A stretch of DNA of 64,000 bases from Podocnemis expansa (GCA_007922195.1 ML681981.1:8378958-8442957); one strand, 5' to 3'; positions 1 to 13,710 are shown, counted from the first letter of the stretch. A program made the numbers and translations. The notes: generated by a model from the letters alone, not told the origin.

Positions 1-1455
1 CCAAAGTCAGTGTTGAGCTAATGCCACATCTACAGGTAACTGTATTCAGGAGGCAACCATGCTGGAGCCCTTCTTTGTACGAGTTCCAAAGGGATGGCCA
101 TGTTAATCTAGTTCAGCTAGCCCTACTAATGCTGTATACTTGGAGGATCTTCTAATTATGTATCCATGGGGTTTGACATACTGCAGAGCTTCAAACTGGT
201 CTTGCCACCCTTTTCTTTTGCTGCAGCATGTGATGCTTCCCAGGAGTATCTGGGGTTGCAAGAACCCTCACTTCCATCTTTCCTTAGCAGAAGGAAGCTT
301 TATGCCTGCTATGTGTCAGCTCCTTGATTCCTCTGGACATGGCCTACACAGATCTATTAACAGGTTAGTAATAGGCACGCTCCAACCCTGAGCCCTCCAA
401 GTGTCCCCTGAGCGTCCAGCCTCTGTCACACTAGGTACTCATAGAATTCACAAATCTACTGTTCCCCAAAGGGGCAGTAACCCACTACTTACTAGCTGTA
501 CCTTAGATCTCAAATATATTTATAGTGAAGTAAAAGTGCACTTAGGAAAATATATAGATTTGAGAAGCAGCAACTAAAAGTATTGAAAAAATGGTAACAC
601 GTAAAATAAAATTATAGAACATGTTTTAGACCCTTGGAAGGCTTAACAGGATATTCGTCTAATAAAATTTAGTAACACTTTGCAGTGTTTTCCAGCCAAG
701 TTAGCGGTGACACTTTCATTAAGGGGGGAAAAAACCCACTCTTGCAATTCATCTCTTCAGCCTATGATTCAGGGTGTGCCTCATACCTCCAGCTACTCTT
801 TACTCATAAACAAATACCCCTTGCTGGTATGGTTTGTCCTGCAGCTTTCCCAATTCTGTGGTTTCTGATTAGCTCTTTTGATTAGCATGAGGCTGAGGAA
901 TGCAAATAAGCCTCTGACATACAGTGTACAACAGATCCTTAATCAGAGACCAGCACCTCCTACCTGAAGAGAACCTGTCCAAGGCCTGTCACCCCTCTGG
1001 TGATTTGCTTTAACTTTACAACTTTAAGAAAATAATTTTCTGTATAAGCCCATAACTTCTTAAATATTACCAGGCATACAATTCACAAAGGTTATGATGA
1101 GCAGTGGCTTTTGGTAGAGATCTTGCCTGACACCATTTGATGAGTTATGCATGTTCCTGTCCTGGGGGATCCCTGTAAAACCATATTCATCAAATCTGTG
1201 CCCTGGCTCAATTGGCACCAGGAGGTCTTTGGGTCACCTAGTATTCACAGAATTGCATTACACTAGAAACTGTAACATTTAACTCTATATCTCTGCGGCC
1301 TGCTATTTTCAAACTGCTTGTATTTCAGGTAACTCTGTCCAGAAATAGTTGGTTAGACAAATGAGTGAAATGATGAAGATATTGCTTATTTCTTCTCAGT
1401 TCCTTCTTCCTCTCTGTGTGTCTAAGTGGGGAGATGGAGCTACAAAATATGGTCG
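1..1455. other. spacer, nothing recognised
   Basis: AT-rich non-coding sequence. The open frames here are short and show no domain, repeat signature or splice-consistent reading. I see no RNA gene. Confidence 0.5.
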
Positions 1456-1463
1456 CATTAGCC

Positions 1464-1630
1464 CAGGGGTCTCAAACATGTGGCCTGGGGGCTGCATGCG
1501 GCCCCTAAAGCTATTTCCTGCAGCCCACAATGACGCTGTCATTACTGATATTTGCAATATTGGTGCAGCCTTTGGGCTAATGTACTAGGCCTCATGCAGC
1601 CCTTGTGGTGATGCGAGTTTGAGACCCCTG
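1464..1630. mobile_element. short hAT-type non-autonomous DNA transposon
   Basis: The ends are inverted: CAGGGGTCTCAAAC at the left and GTTTGAGACCCCTG at the right. The flanks are an 8-bp target duplication, CATTAGCC (1456-1463) and CATTAGCT (1631-1638), 7 of 8 identical. The 8-bp duplication and CAGGGG-type ends are typical of the hAT superfamily. At 167 bp it has no coding capacity and would have needed a transposase from elsewhere. Confidence 0.9.
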
Positions 1631-1639
1631 CATTAGCTT

Positions 1640-4576
1640 GTGACAGAGAAATAACTCAAAATGTCAATCCCAAAGGAGCTTTTATAGGGTGGCAGCATAA
1701 TCTACTGGTCACTGTGTTTTATGTGTCTCCCTTTGCCTCATCCTCAGTAAATACACATCACTTACATCTCCTGTCTCTTTGGCTCAAGCTGTGAAGACTC
1801 ATACTTTTGCCTGTGGAGGGGTTTCGGTTCCAGTGTCCACCAAGATGGCAGCCAGTACAACAGTGTCTTACAACATTTCCCATGACTGGAAGAATACACC
1901 CAGGTGGAGGATAAGATTCAAATTCCAATTTCCACTCAGATTTTGGAGGAAGAAGTTGATTTCCACCACATTCCAGTCTAACTCCACTGAGTCAGGTAAG
2001 AGCTGTGAAGAAACTCTCCCCAGCCCAAGGTGTCAGAGTTTAAAAGAATGGATGATGATTCATACTGAGCATCACAACCATTAACTTCTTGATACGTGCT
2101 TTGTTTTGCTTCTTGAATGCTAAGGAAATGATATCAATGATTTTTCATTTAGTTAAAGTGTTGCTCATTCATTATTTGTTTGCTTGACAGCCCTGCTGTT
2201 CTGCGCTATGGAACCATTTGCAGGCTTCTTACCACCAGTGAGTCACAAAAGCCTTACAACACTCTGACACAGTTGTTGGTTGAGCACATCAGTCATACAA
2301 AGAGTGTGGGTGCATGTGTCTCTCTAAGAAGAACAAATGAACTCCAAAGAATTTAGACTTTGTTACATCGGATGACTTAATAAACATTCTCAGCTTGGCA
2401 TGTTGCATAAAGTGCAGGTGAGTGAAGGTGTGGTTAAGCACAGCTTTGAGTAATGGCTGACAGCTGGGACCAACTTTCATAGCCAAACCATTCCCCAGAG
2501 CAAATCAAATACAACTTGGATACACAGACAAGCATCTTATCTTGCAGATTTCAAGCACTTCAAAATTATCAGTGAGCTATATACACTTGCACTGGGGAAA
2601 GACTGACTAAAATCTTGCTGTTTTAATCCACGTAGGACAAAAGCAATTTTTGAAAGCAAACCCTAGCATAAAATAAGAAAGGCATCATGCTCCATTGGAC
2701 TGGAGTTAGAGGGTCAGTGGTCCTGCAGAGATACTTTGACAAAACACCAGTGGAACAGGGAACATGGAGTGTTTGGCTCCCAGTCTATTGGGAGAGAGAG
2801 CCTCAGGTTCAATAAAATTTCACTTGTTAGCTTAACCAGAATTCAGCTTCACTCACTGCAAATGAAAGTAGTAGTACATTACTAGGAATGAGGAATTTAC
2901 TATTACCTTAATTTAGAATTTGCTAAGATGTACCATTAAGAATCAGTACAAATATGTAAAACACTTGTATTTTAAATGACTCTGAAGTCTCAAGAGTTTG
3001 GTGTATAGAAAATACATGGTCACTGTTGGCTTCCTCTTGAACACCATACAGGGCTGAATTAAAAGCAGCCTGGTGGCTGGAGATGAGCTAAGACTGAAGT
3101 ATCCATGATGCCAGATTGATCAAATACCTAACAGAATCCTCAATGAGCTCTATATTTCACTTCTAACATTGAGAAAGGGCTGAGGAAAGCTCTTTGCAAC
3201 CTTCTATCACTGGGCTGCTCTGATTACATTCCAAGTCTGACAGCATAGAGAAATCCAGCGGCCACAAAGCTGTAGAGATGTCAGCTAATTGTTGTAAGTA
3301 CCACAAGGCTGGAAATAGGTCAGAAGCTCTAACAGGTGTACTATTTCTTGAGTTTAAGGAACCCTCCTCTGAGCTAATCCCAGGGGAAAGACTCAAGTAT
3401 CTTGGCCTTCACTATAGTGGTGCATCCAGCTGGGCCTTGTTAATTTGCCATTATGACTTTTGTGTGTGTGGTTGGAGAAGAAAGTCAGAGACCAGTCAGG
3501 TAGTTCCTGAGAAAGACTACTACTGTGAAAAATTGGGAGGAGAACTCTCTTAAGGTACATTTTGAACTACTAGTTTCTTATGGTGATTGTTCTTGCTAAA
3601 GACTATAACAAATAATAGCCCTATACTGGAGATGGTGAGACCCAGAGTAGATTTTAGGTTTTGTAGAGTTTGTTTAGATGTTAGAAGGCTAGCCCTAGGA
3701 TGCCTTGAGAATCAACACAGGAGAGTCAAGGATCCACAACAATTTTTTGCACTGAATCAGGGAAATTTATAGGTTTTTTTTGTTGTTGTTGTTGTTGTGG
3801 ATTGACTGGTGTAGACATTCAGATTAAGTTCTCAAATCCCACAGGCTCATAGTTCATGTCTGGCTAAATCATAGAAGAATGCTGTCTTCTAGCTAGCTAT
3901 TGGCAATGCAACATAATGCCAGAAAGGTAACCAATCTTCAGCGCTGAGCTTGGTTTATCACTTGTACAATGATGGAAGTGTGGTATGTAAAGTACTGGGT
4001 GATTTAATGTATGGTTAAATGTTTGATTTCAAACCAAGCAAAGTCATCTGACTTGATGATTAGGTGGACACTTTAGCCTTATCTCATATTTTTGTGGAAA
4101 AACATAAATCACATTACTACAAGTGAAGGACAAAGTGGAACAGTCTGAGCTAGGTACCCACCTTAACTTGTGTTGGGTAAGGTCATGTATGATTTTTGGT
4201 AAGCATTCACCTCTTTACACTTCAATTTTATATGCACAATAGATTTTGTGAAAGACATACATGTAAGACATTCATTCAGCTCAGAAGTAGATGAGGCACA
4301 GTGTTGGGGTGATATTTTTCAAAACATGATACGTTGTTTGAGTAAGCACACTACAAAGCAAATGGTTTGTCAAATTAAATTCAACCTGAGTACAGCAAAG
4401 TTGGTTCACAAAATAAGACAACACCCATCTTTGTTTCTAAATGTGTCTTGTTTATGAATTGAAGATGAAAAAAGAGAGACGTAACCTGGCTTATTAACAT
4501 CTTCAGCCAGTGGCACTTAAGTGCTGTGCTAGATCTTTTGTAATGGGCCTGCACAAGAGTGGATTTCACCCTGAGC
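1640..4576. other. spacer with one (GTT)n microsatellite
   Basis: Non-coding sequence. The only structured tract is a T run followed by about six GTT units at 3773-3799. No repeat family or exon was recognised in the rest. Confidence 0.45.
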
Positions 4577-4584
4577 CCAGAAAG

Positions 4585-5106
4585 CAGTGGTTCCTAACCT
4601 TTTTGGCTTGAGGGACACACATGATATTTATACAACCCTGAAGGGCCACCAGCCTGTGCCGGCAGCACACTTGGGGCCCCCCCCCCCCCCCCAGTTGGCC
4701 TCCTTGCTCACTCATCCCCCTGGCTGCAGCAGGGAAACCACACATCTTCTGCAGCTCTGTGCACTCTGGGTTTCAAAGCAGTAGCTCCTTTCTGCAGCCA
4801 GGGGCATGGAAGATCAGTGCTCACCTCCCCTCCTTCTGGCTCCAGCAAGGACCTTAGCACCTATGAAGTTAGGCAGAGCACTTTGCAGTGCCCCCTGCTA
4901 CAGCCAGGGGGATGGGAACACTTATCTCCTATCCTTTTGGCTGCAGCAAGTAGCCTGCATCAGTCTTTTAGCCCTGCGGAAACACATTTCGCCTGCATCC
5001 TTGGGCAGTGACTCCATTCTGCAGCCAGCAGGAGGGGAGCTAAGGGTCCCTTTGAAAGCCCCAATGGCCACTTTTGGCCCCCCAGAACACAGGTTGGGAA
5101 CCACTG
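4585..5106. mobile_element. hAT-type element, 522 bp, with C tract
   Basis: The terminal inverted repeats are CAGTGGTTCCTAACC at the left and GGTTGGGAACCACTG at the right. The flanking 8-mers are CCAGAAAG (4577-4584) and CCCTAAAG (5107-5114), 6 of 8 identical. The interior is rich in 'ctgcagc' phrases and has a long C run at 4677-4692. There is no transposase. Its ends resemble those of the element at 47969, so the two may be related. Confidence 0.85.
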
Positions 5107-5135
5107 CCCTAAAGCATTTCAGGCATCATACAGGC

Positions 5136-5205
5136 ATACAAATAACACAGCTCCTGCCCCAGAGAGCTTACGAGCTAAATAGCAGATGTTGTAATGAAGG
5201 ATGTG
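5136..5205 (+). repeat. fragment of an old interspersed repeat ('gccccagagagctta' type)
   Basis: This stretch carries the phrase 'ctcctgccccagagagctta' followed by a decayed 'cgagctaaatag'. I know this as a widespread amniote interspersed repeat but cannot name the family with confidence. Related fragments lie at about 10530-10630 and 23990-24050. Confidence 0.4.
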
Positions 5206-5220
5206 ACACAGGAATAAGAT

Positions 5221-6359
5221 GATGCACAGTTATTCAGTAAAGGCCTCTGCATGGCACAACTGGATATATGAAAATGACATAAAAGAAAAAGCTTTTATGA
5301 AATCAAATGGAATTATCTTATTGACTCATTTTGTGAGCATCCTAATAGATGTGCGTCGTAATTTGGAATTTCCATGTGAGTGTTGACTTGGTGAATCAGT
5401 TAACTGAGGATGATGGAAAAGGTACAGAGGTGAGATGAGCTGAGAAAAGCAGACAAACAGTGCTGGCATCACTAGTGGGGCAGAGATGTGACAGGCTGTA
5501 GTTCAACAAGCAGGACCCTGAGGAAAAGGTCTTGGAATTGATGCAGTGGAAAAGGTTTCAAAGAGCAGAGTGATATGGCCAGATTGATGGGCAAAGGTGG
5601 TTATCTTGCCAGCAACAGATTGAAGAGGTGCAAGACAGATGAAAGGGAGGCCTCGGAGAAGGAAAGTACAAGTATTCATGATGAGAAATGACTTCAAAAC
5701 CCTATCTCTTGAGAGCACAGGCTAGGTTTAATCCTTGCAGTGTTATCCTGTGGTGTTGCTGCCCCTAAAAACTATTTGTCAATCTATTTTCAGGCCTCTC
5801 TCATGCCCACCTCCCTAATTATGCAAACACGGCCTGTTTTACTCGTACATATTCAGAGAGCTTAGGACAACCATGCAATAACTATTTTTTTAAATATAAA
5901 TACACATATATGAGGCCATTCACACTGACTGCAAGAATTCTGCTTTCAGTTTAGTTATTGGATGTCCATTCAGTCAGTCAGTGCTCTGCTTGCTCACCAG
6001 AATGGAGCTTTGATTACACAATGACAGATGCTTTTGGAATGCGGAGAGTGATATCCAGCACTTAACTCCCAGCTACCCTCTCAAAAGAGAGTGTATGTGG
6101 GGCTTGTCCATCAACCCTGTGCTGGCTGTCTGCAAAGGGGTGAATTTTATTGAGAGAGAGAACCTAGAACAAAGCGAGCTCTAATTTTAGCTCAGCTAGC
6201 TTGGAATACCTCTCTTTAGTGTTATGGATTGCTTTGATATTTTAGCACATCTAGCACAGAATGCAAAATGTTACACAGCTCTTTGGAAGTGTAAAGAGCT
6301 GCCTTTGTGTTAGCAATGGCCTGCCTTAGATTTGTTTCACCTTTTGCAGAAGACCAAAG
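5221..6359. other. spacer, nothing recognised
   Basis: Non-coding; no repeat or gene signature that I can defend. Confidence 0.45.
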
Positions 6360-6367
6360 CCTACTGG

Positions 6368-6813
6368 CAGATCCGTAAATAGGCCAGGACAAAGCCCTGG
6401 GCGCAGGGGACATATCTGGCTCCCCATCGTGGCTGGGTATGGATTCAGCTCCTTGCCACCCCAGCTGGTGTCAGGGAACCGGATCCATCCCCAGCCACAC
6501 AGGGAGCTGGATCTATCTCCTGCACCCTCTAAAATGTGGCGCCTTCTTCCAGTGGTGCCTGGGGCTCCCTGCTGGGGACAGATCAAGTTCCCTGAACCAG
6601 CTGGATCCATCCCCAGCCAGCGGGGAGCCCCAGCCACTGCTAGAAAGCAGTTGGGGACAGAGCCAGGTCCCTGCCGCTTACTGGCACCAGCTGGTACCTG
6701 GATCTGGCTCCCCACTGATGAATCAGGCCCTGAGCTGTATCGGGGACCGGGTTGGGGGAGGGCACCTTTAGGGCTGCTTGCCCTGGGCGCCAGAACAGCT
6801 AGTTTCAGCCCTG
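6368..6813. mobile_element. GC-rich hAT-type element, copy 1
   Basis: The left end is CAGATCCGTAAATAGGCC and the right end is AGCTAGTTTCAGCCCTG, degenerate inverted repeats. The flanking 8-mers are CCTACTGG (6360-6367) and CCTACCAG (6814-6821), 6 of 8 identical. The interior repeats 'ggatccatccccagcc' and 'gggagcc' motifs and is far richer in GC than its surroundings. It matches the elements at 13711, 45858 and 50655, the last in opposite internal orientation. The long frames inside it are a composition effect. Confidence 0.8.
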
Positions 6814-6821
6814 CCTACCAG

Positions 6822-7674
6822 GCATGAAATTTTCAGAATGCGTTTTAGACTTCTGATAGACCAAAGAAAGTGTTTCTTCCCTTGTTAGTCTCTTCACTAT
6901 TTTGTGGAATATTGATAGTTGTTACTGGAGGAAGACAAAACTGGAAGCCATGTGTGTAGTGACTTGCTGCACCAGCTTGGGCATGCTGCCAAGGCTTTGA
7001 GCTGCTCATTTTGGCCGTTTAGCAATGCGCAATCCCTAGCCTGGAGCCTTCCAGCAGGACTGTACTTTTCCTGTCAAGTTGGCTTCTAGCCTGAGAGGTA
7101 CTGCAGGGGCTACTTCTCCTAAAAGGCGCATTTGCCATTCACCTGCATGTGCTTCTGAGTAACTGAAGCTGAATCCATGCATTGAGAAGATAGTGAAGTC
7201 TTCCAGAGCAGGGAGTGACTGGGAAGTATCTGAAAGCAGTACGTTTCTACGATGCAGCCAAAGTTAAGACAACCCCTATAATAAAAGGGTTGCTAAGGGA
7301 AGAGACAGCCTTGCCCTGGAGCTGTGACACCTCCAAGTTTACCTACTGGGTTGATACAACTAGAACTAAAGGAACCCGTATTCACAAGATTATGCGCAAG
7401 AGACTCAACTATCAATCAGGGGTTTCCTATTAAGCTCATGAAAGCTAATGTTGTTTGGGGTGGTGAAAATAGGGGAAATATTTCCATATTAATATATGGA
7501 ACTATTTTTTAGTTCTACATTGGAGTACTAATTCATCTATTTAATTACAATGGAAAGCCTTGGCTTTTCTCTGGTGGTCAGTATGCTTTGTTGCAGTAAC
7601 AACAAACCATTGTTCCAATTTCGAAGGAACAATTTTGATACCATTAGTCTGTGCTATACTGTGCCAGTGGCTGC
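6822..7674. other. spacer, nothing recognised
   Basis: Non-coding sequence without identifiable repeats. Confidence 0.4.
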
Positions 7675-7682
7675 TGCTAGCT

Positions 7683-7971
7683 CAGAGGTCTACAACCTGT
7701 GGCTCCAGAGCTGCATGATCCAGGCATCTTGCCACTGGGAAGCCCTATGAGCGGCCCATGTTAGGCTCCAGGATCCCCACCACCACCAGGGGACCCTGTA
7801 GGGGGCCCACTCCTGCTTCTCAACTTCCTCCCTGCCCAGGGGACCATGTGGCAGGTGCCTTGGCCCAGCTCCCTCCTGCAGAAGGCTAAACCCATCGTGG
7901 CTCTCAAAAAACTGGGTTATTGAAGGAATTTTTAAAATGGCTCTTCTTTTCTTTCAGGTTGCCGACCCCTG
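7683..7971. mobile_element. hAT-type element with perfect target duplication
   Basis: The left end is CAGAGGTCTACAACC and the right end is GGTTGCCGACCCCTG. Both flanks are TGCTAGCT (7675-7682 and 7972-7979), a perfect 8-bp duplication. It is 289 bp long and has no transposase. Confidence 0.92.
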
Positions 7972-8487
7972 TGCTAGCTACAGCCGCCAGAACCTTTCCA
8001 TAGCTTTCTTGCAAAGGGCAGCTATTTTATTTTATGTCTGTAATATTAAGATTGGGATTTTTCAAAGGAGTCCAAGGGAACTTGTATCTCATGTATTGGA
8101 AGTGGGGCACCTGACTCTGCAGTTCAGTGAGTGCTTAATTTTACTGCTGAGTGGTCCCACTGAAATCAATGGGGTTACTCATAATACTAAAGTTCAGAAT
8201 GTGTGTAACTGCTCAAGGGTTTGGGGCCTTAGGCTCCTTTGAAAATCTAAATGTTTTGGCCAGATATCAGTAGTAGTTACTAAAATAGTCTATCAGGGCG
8301 AGTCCTGCTGGGTTGACATGTTATAGATTTTTCACTCCTTGTGTAAATGTGGGAGCCTGATGTTTGCAAACAAGCCAAATACAATTTGAAATGCACCCTC
8401 GTCTCTGCAAGCCAAACAATAGTCATGAACATTGTGAACAGTGATTACCAAAATCTCTGATTGCCTCGGGCACCCTGGATTGAGGAC

Positions 8488-8782
8488 ATGTTTAGACTCA
8501 GCAAGTAGGCTGTATATTAAAACAAGTTAGTTAACACAGTTTAACAAGCGGAATGCTAAACAGGACTTTACACCTCAAGTAGACAGGATAAGTTGTGTTA
8601 AAACATGTTAACTGGTCATGGTTAACTTTAAAGTCTCCTAACACTTTTTTTTTTTTCCAAACACTGCTTTTCCCATTTCTAAACTTCATCGATGGTACAC
8701 GTACATGAGGTGCAAAGCACTGCTTTAAAATGTGTTAGGTAAAATGTGTTAGCTAACTTGACCTGTGTTGCAAGCTTAGATA
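8488..8782. mobile_element. probable inverted-repeat (MITE-like) element
   Basis: The arm AAGTTAGTTAACACA near 8524-8538 is the approximate reverse complement of TGTGTTAGCTAACTTG near 8745-8760. Weaker complementarity continues outward on both sides. GTTAAC/GTTAGC-type motifs recur between the arms. I could not define a target duplication, so the borders are approximate. Confidence 0.5.
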
Positions 8783-8789
8783 TGGCTAT

Positions 8790-10520
8790 GGAGTCTAATA
8801 TGCCGGAAACCATATGTCCCAATGTAGTGCCTTCCATGCTGGCATTCGCTTCCCCATTGGTTCAACAGAACCTGAATTTGTTGACCTTCAGAGTCCATGG
8901 ACTGGTCTTTGCCTAAGATGAAGATGATAGAGGATTTCTAAGGAGCTGTCTGCTAGAAACTGAGGCTAATTTATGTGTGATCTAACTATGTCAGCTCTGT
9001 TCTTTGTACTTGCACACAAAGCAGGTGATGAGCACATTTCACACATCTAAGAATAAACTCAGGAAATCTTGGTGAACTGACAGCCTGAAGATTTGCTGAG
9101 AGACTCCAGTGAGTGGACTTACAATTTACTTAAAAAGGAAGTGTGTGTGTGTGTTTTTTTTTCTTCAGCAAAGCCACAGTTTACATAGCTTTAGTCTCCC
9201 TTACAAATAGCCAAAATGAAGCCTGAGGTCTCTATATTAGTTTGGTTGGTGATCTTGGACGGAGTGCCTCACAGGCTCCCTGTCTCCCTGCTGTCATCTA
9301 CCCTCCATTAACCAAATAACAGCATTTTCTTCTAGGCAAGGTTTCTAGTTGCTCTGGGTTTATTATTTTAAAAATAAATTGAACTCTTGATTTGGAAAGC
9401 AAGATCTTGTATTTATTTTTCTTTTGAGTTTTATGTTGGGGCCCATGTGAAGCTACATGTGTCTGTGGCTTGATTCTTGTTGCGTTTAGAAGAAGGATGG
9501 GGTATGTTGATGGAAAAAGATGGAAACCCATCATCTGAGTAACAGGGAAAAGAGTACTGCTTAGGCTTTAGAACCAAGATGACTACTAAGGGTGACCTGC
9601 AGAGGCATTAAAATGGGTATTTTGTTCACATTTTTGCTTTTTTTTGGTGTGTGAAGAAAGCTCAAAGGCTGTTTCTTCTTTATAATTTTTTTCCATTAAG
9701 CATTAAGGTTTTGTCTCCCCATTAATTCTTTATAGAAATTATAATATTACAAGAGATGAAATCTGAGCAGTTGAGAACAGATGGGAGTTTTATTTGGAGT
9801 GATTTATAAACAATGGATTTTGCTAGCACCAATTAAGCTGCAATGCTTCAAAACACTTGGGAGAAAGGAAGCCTTTGTTAAAGATATAACAGACCAACCC
9901 ATGCAATTAAAAGGTAAAATAGCTCTTAGTTTATAGCTGAGACTTCCTGCAGATTCTTTAGCTAAACCAGGGGTGACCAGATAACATTTACAATGTTTCA
10001 TCAATAAAAATCAAACAGAAGAACAACAAAACCCTGTAGAAACAATTCTTTCAATCTGCCTTTATATGTCACCAGATGGCAAATATCTGACTTAAAATCC
10101 CTCCCTCCACTCCTGGGCATTCTTTGTCCTCTCCTATATCAAAAAGACATTATTTCCTGGGCTACACACTGCTCCTTGCTCACTGCCCCCGGTCTGAGGA
10201 GGAGTGGATGATGCACCCAAGTTTATTCATAAAAACAAGATCACCACCTAATTTCACTTCAACTTATTGGGGTATTCAGGAGTCTACTCACTCTAGGCTG
10301 AGTTTAACAGACCTAACGTGGCTTGCACAACGTGTGAGAAGGAAACTAATCCAGTTTGACTTTCAGATCACAAGCCGAGCTTGCAGGACTGGCAATTGAA
10401 AGATTTACTTATAAACTAACTGATCAGGAGCTCCTTGGGAGACAAATGGGAGATGTCCTGCTGCTATTTTTATATCTTCACTTTGCTTTGAGTTGACCCT
10501 TCCATTTGCAGTTGAAATTA
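8790..10520. other. spacer with short GT tract
   Basis: Non-coding. There is a short (GT)n plus T run at about 9140-9162. No exon or repeat family was recognised. Confidence 0.4.
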
Positions 10521-10524
10521 TCCT

Positions 10525-10640
10525 GTTAATATCACCCAGCGCTGTATTATTATTTAGTAAGCCCCAGTCATGTGTTTGGTACTTTACAAGACCCAAAAGA
10601 AAGACAGTTCCTGCTTGGAAGTGCATACTATCTATTACAG
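10525..10640 (+). repeat. fragment of an old interspersed repeat ('agccccagtcatg' type)
   Basis: The phrases 'tattattatttagtaagccccagtcatg' and 'gacagttcctgc' are decayed forms of the same amniote repeat seen at 5136 and about 23990. The family name is not certain. Confidence 0.4.
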
Positions 10641-13600
10641 CCTCTGTATGCTTTTCCTGGGGGAAAAGATCTGAGTGTCCATAACCAGAACAAATGTTCA
10701 CTGTGCTGCATTGATTGTAGAGCAGACAGACGGGGCTCTGCATATACATTTTCTTGGCACAAACCTTGGTGGTATTAGTCTAATGAAAGAATGTTTTCAG
10801 GCAGTATGTTATAGCTCCTTTTAGATCAGCTTCAATAATCTGTCAGTATAAGGCATCACTGCATAGGCCTGGGTCAACACAATCTAAAATAAGAGCATGA
10901 TGTACAGCAGTGATGTGCGTGAGCCAGCGACCACACTTGTGTGCCCAGCACAGTGCCTAGAACACTGAGGAGTCCAGTCCAAAAATAATTTGGTCCTCAG
11001 TGTGCAGTTCTGAGAAGAAGGAAGAAAAATGCCCAGCAGCATGATTACCTCTCTCCTCGGTATCAGCTTTTACAAGGGCAGGCACTTTTGTACTCTGCAG
11101 CTTGGGCCTGATCTTGCTTTCCTTATACTCAGTTTCCAGCATTTACAGTGGAAGTCTAGGTGCACAGGGAAGTCAAGAGAGCAGACATTGTTGGCATGCA
11201 GTACTCCTTGATACAACAAAGAACAGAATCCTATTAAAAATGTGTCCCTTCTATCATCTTCAGTGTGAGTTGTGGATTTGCAGCAACTTTTAGGATAAAG
11301 CCTGAGATCTTATCTGCTCTAGGGAAGTTCTTGAAATCCTACCTATCAATAATCATCACCACCAATTTAGCTGACTCTGTGCTAATAATGTTGGAAGTCT
11401 CCAATAGACAGCTCAGGAGCTGCAAATGCCACTTTCAGCATTGTGTTGATTAGACCTACTTTGAGCAAACATGGTGCTGACAATAGGGCTATTCTAGGCT
11501 CCAATGTTGTTGCACTGGTGCATTAACAATAATAGGTAACTTTTCAAAGTCATCCTGGCTCTAGACAGGGCCCAAAGGTATGCTTGGTGAAGGTTACAGG
11601 GTGAAGAATAATTTAGATCAGTTCTTCCACTAACAAAACCTTCATTTTAAAATCTGAACTGAACTTGAATGAGTTCTTCACTATGGTTGGGTGGTATTAA
11701 CCTAACTATTTTGCACACTTCTGCATTTCCAGTTTTCAGCTGACAACCAGCAGTGGTTCTTGTTGAACTTCCATCTTGCTTGGATGCCAGAGACACCAGA
11801 AGTCTGAGACAACTGAGTCTTGTGCAACTTCCATCACCATTTTTGCACAATCCATATGGGTGCTTTTCTGTAGCAAGACAAACCTTTAGAGATTTTTCCT
11901 ATTATCAGTAAAAATAAGGCACAAACAGAATGGCACAGAAAAGCCAAAAGAAAATGAGCATCCAGAAAAGAACTGAGAGGGGATTTGGAAACCCTGTTAC
12001 TTGTCAATGTTTATGTTTATTGAAGGTCTGTATAGACAATAGCCATGCTCATTATGGATGATGTGAATTCGTTTCTTTCATTTCATAAAGACGTTGTAAC
12101 TATTTCTAGAACAGTTCCTTATAATTAGAAGACAGACTTTAGGACTTGGAAGACCATATATTTGTTAGGAAGAAAGCTTCTTCCAAAACCAGCTACCCCT
12201 TTCTACATGATGAAAGCAGGTCTATGTAACATGTAAAATGCTCCTAATACCTGCCTCAGAAGTGACACAGCTGAGTTCTTTTGGGTTTTTCCTCCCTGCC
12301 ATGAGCACCATATGGCTTATTTTCTAAGTCTGTAAAATGAGGAAAATGATTCCAAACTTTGTTTCTAAAGGGTTCTGAGATCCTCAGTGAGTCCAGTTCT
12401 TCAAGGACTTGTGCACATGTTCAATTTTATGGACTATGAATAATCCCATTGAATTGGATCCCTTCACGTGGATAAAGTTAAGCATGTGCATAAGTCTTGT
12501 CAGGGCTGAGGCCTGTATAACTGGATTATTTATTTATTTATTTATTAGGGCAGTCTGAAAATTTTCAGTAGAAAACTGCTTTCAAAGAAATGAAACTTAT
12601 TTTTGTTTAAGAAAAGCATCTGCTTTCTGTAGAAAAGTTTTTGTTCTTTTTTTTTTTTAATTAAAAAGTGCTCCCAAACCAAAACATTTGATTTGGTTAT
12701 GCTGTAGGAATGCCTCATGGGAGTTGTAGTTCAGTTGTCTCATAAACCAGATTCCTCAGCTGGACTAAATTTAAAAATGAACTGCTTCCCCCCCTTCCAA
12801 GAGATGAGATCAAGTGCTGTTAGGGAGGTGGTGTGCAACCAGGAAGCACAGACTAAACAAATGGAGGGAAGCAAGAAGAACCCAAAGTACAGTTTCCATG
12901 AAGCACAGTGTAACATTTCTGAATCAGAATGTTTTCAGCATTCAAGTTTTGGCCAAATAATTAAAAATTTCTGCAGAAAATGTAAACTTCTTAAAATTTA
13001 GGCAAAACCCCCATTTTGCAATCAGCTTTAATAATAATTCTGTTTACTTCAACCATTAAAGTAAATACAGTGGCATGTTTCTGCCCTTTCATGTATTAAA
13101 ATAAAGTTAAACAATATCTGCAAATGGTTAAATGGAGAAGAAAACACAGTGAGAGTGATTTGAAAAAAAATTGCATTACTTTTGAAAATAAGGGCCACAT
13201 GCATTTAGAGATTAAAATCTTCCCTTTGTACCTTTCTGACACTGCTGAAAGCATTATCTGATGATAGGAAGATGATACAGTATATCTGGATAGCTATAGA
13301 ATGCCTTGGTTCGGGACTTCAACAATGATAGTGCATTAGCAGTTGCACTGAATGCCCTTTTCAGTGTAATCTCTTTTTCTTAGTAAATTTCCAACCCATT
13401 TCTGAGCTCATTAATACAACATAGTTGACATATGGCAACCTCCCAAACCTTCAGTTTAAAGGGCTCCTCTAACAAGAAAATAAACTAATCTGAGCAGTGG
13501 TTAAAGTATAATTTGGGCCCTGGAACCCTCCCAATCAGCAGGTCCCTTTCCTGTATTGTCTGGACCCTCTTCATGCATGTGTGGGCCCCAGTCTAGGTAA

Positions 13601-13702
13601 GCATTTGCAACCACTTCTCAGTACCACATGCATCCATTATCACTCCATAAAAATATTTTTTGTTTTATATGGTGTTTATGTCTATAGCAATTATTGTCAC
13701 AA
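10641..13702. other. spacer with (TTTA)n tract and MIR scrap
   Basis: A (TTTA)n tract lies at 12528-12547. At about 12315-12375 the words 'ctgtaaaatgagg' and 'ttctgagatcctc' look like a MIR/CORE-SINE scrap. A T run lies near 12648. The rest shows nothing recognisable. Confidence 0.4.
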
Positions 13703-13710
13703 ACTAGCAA

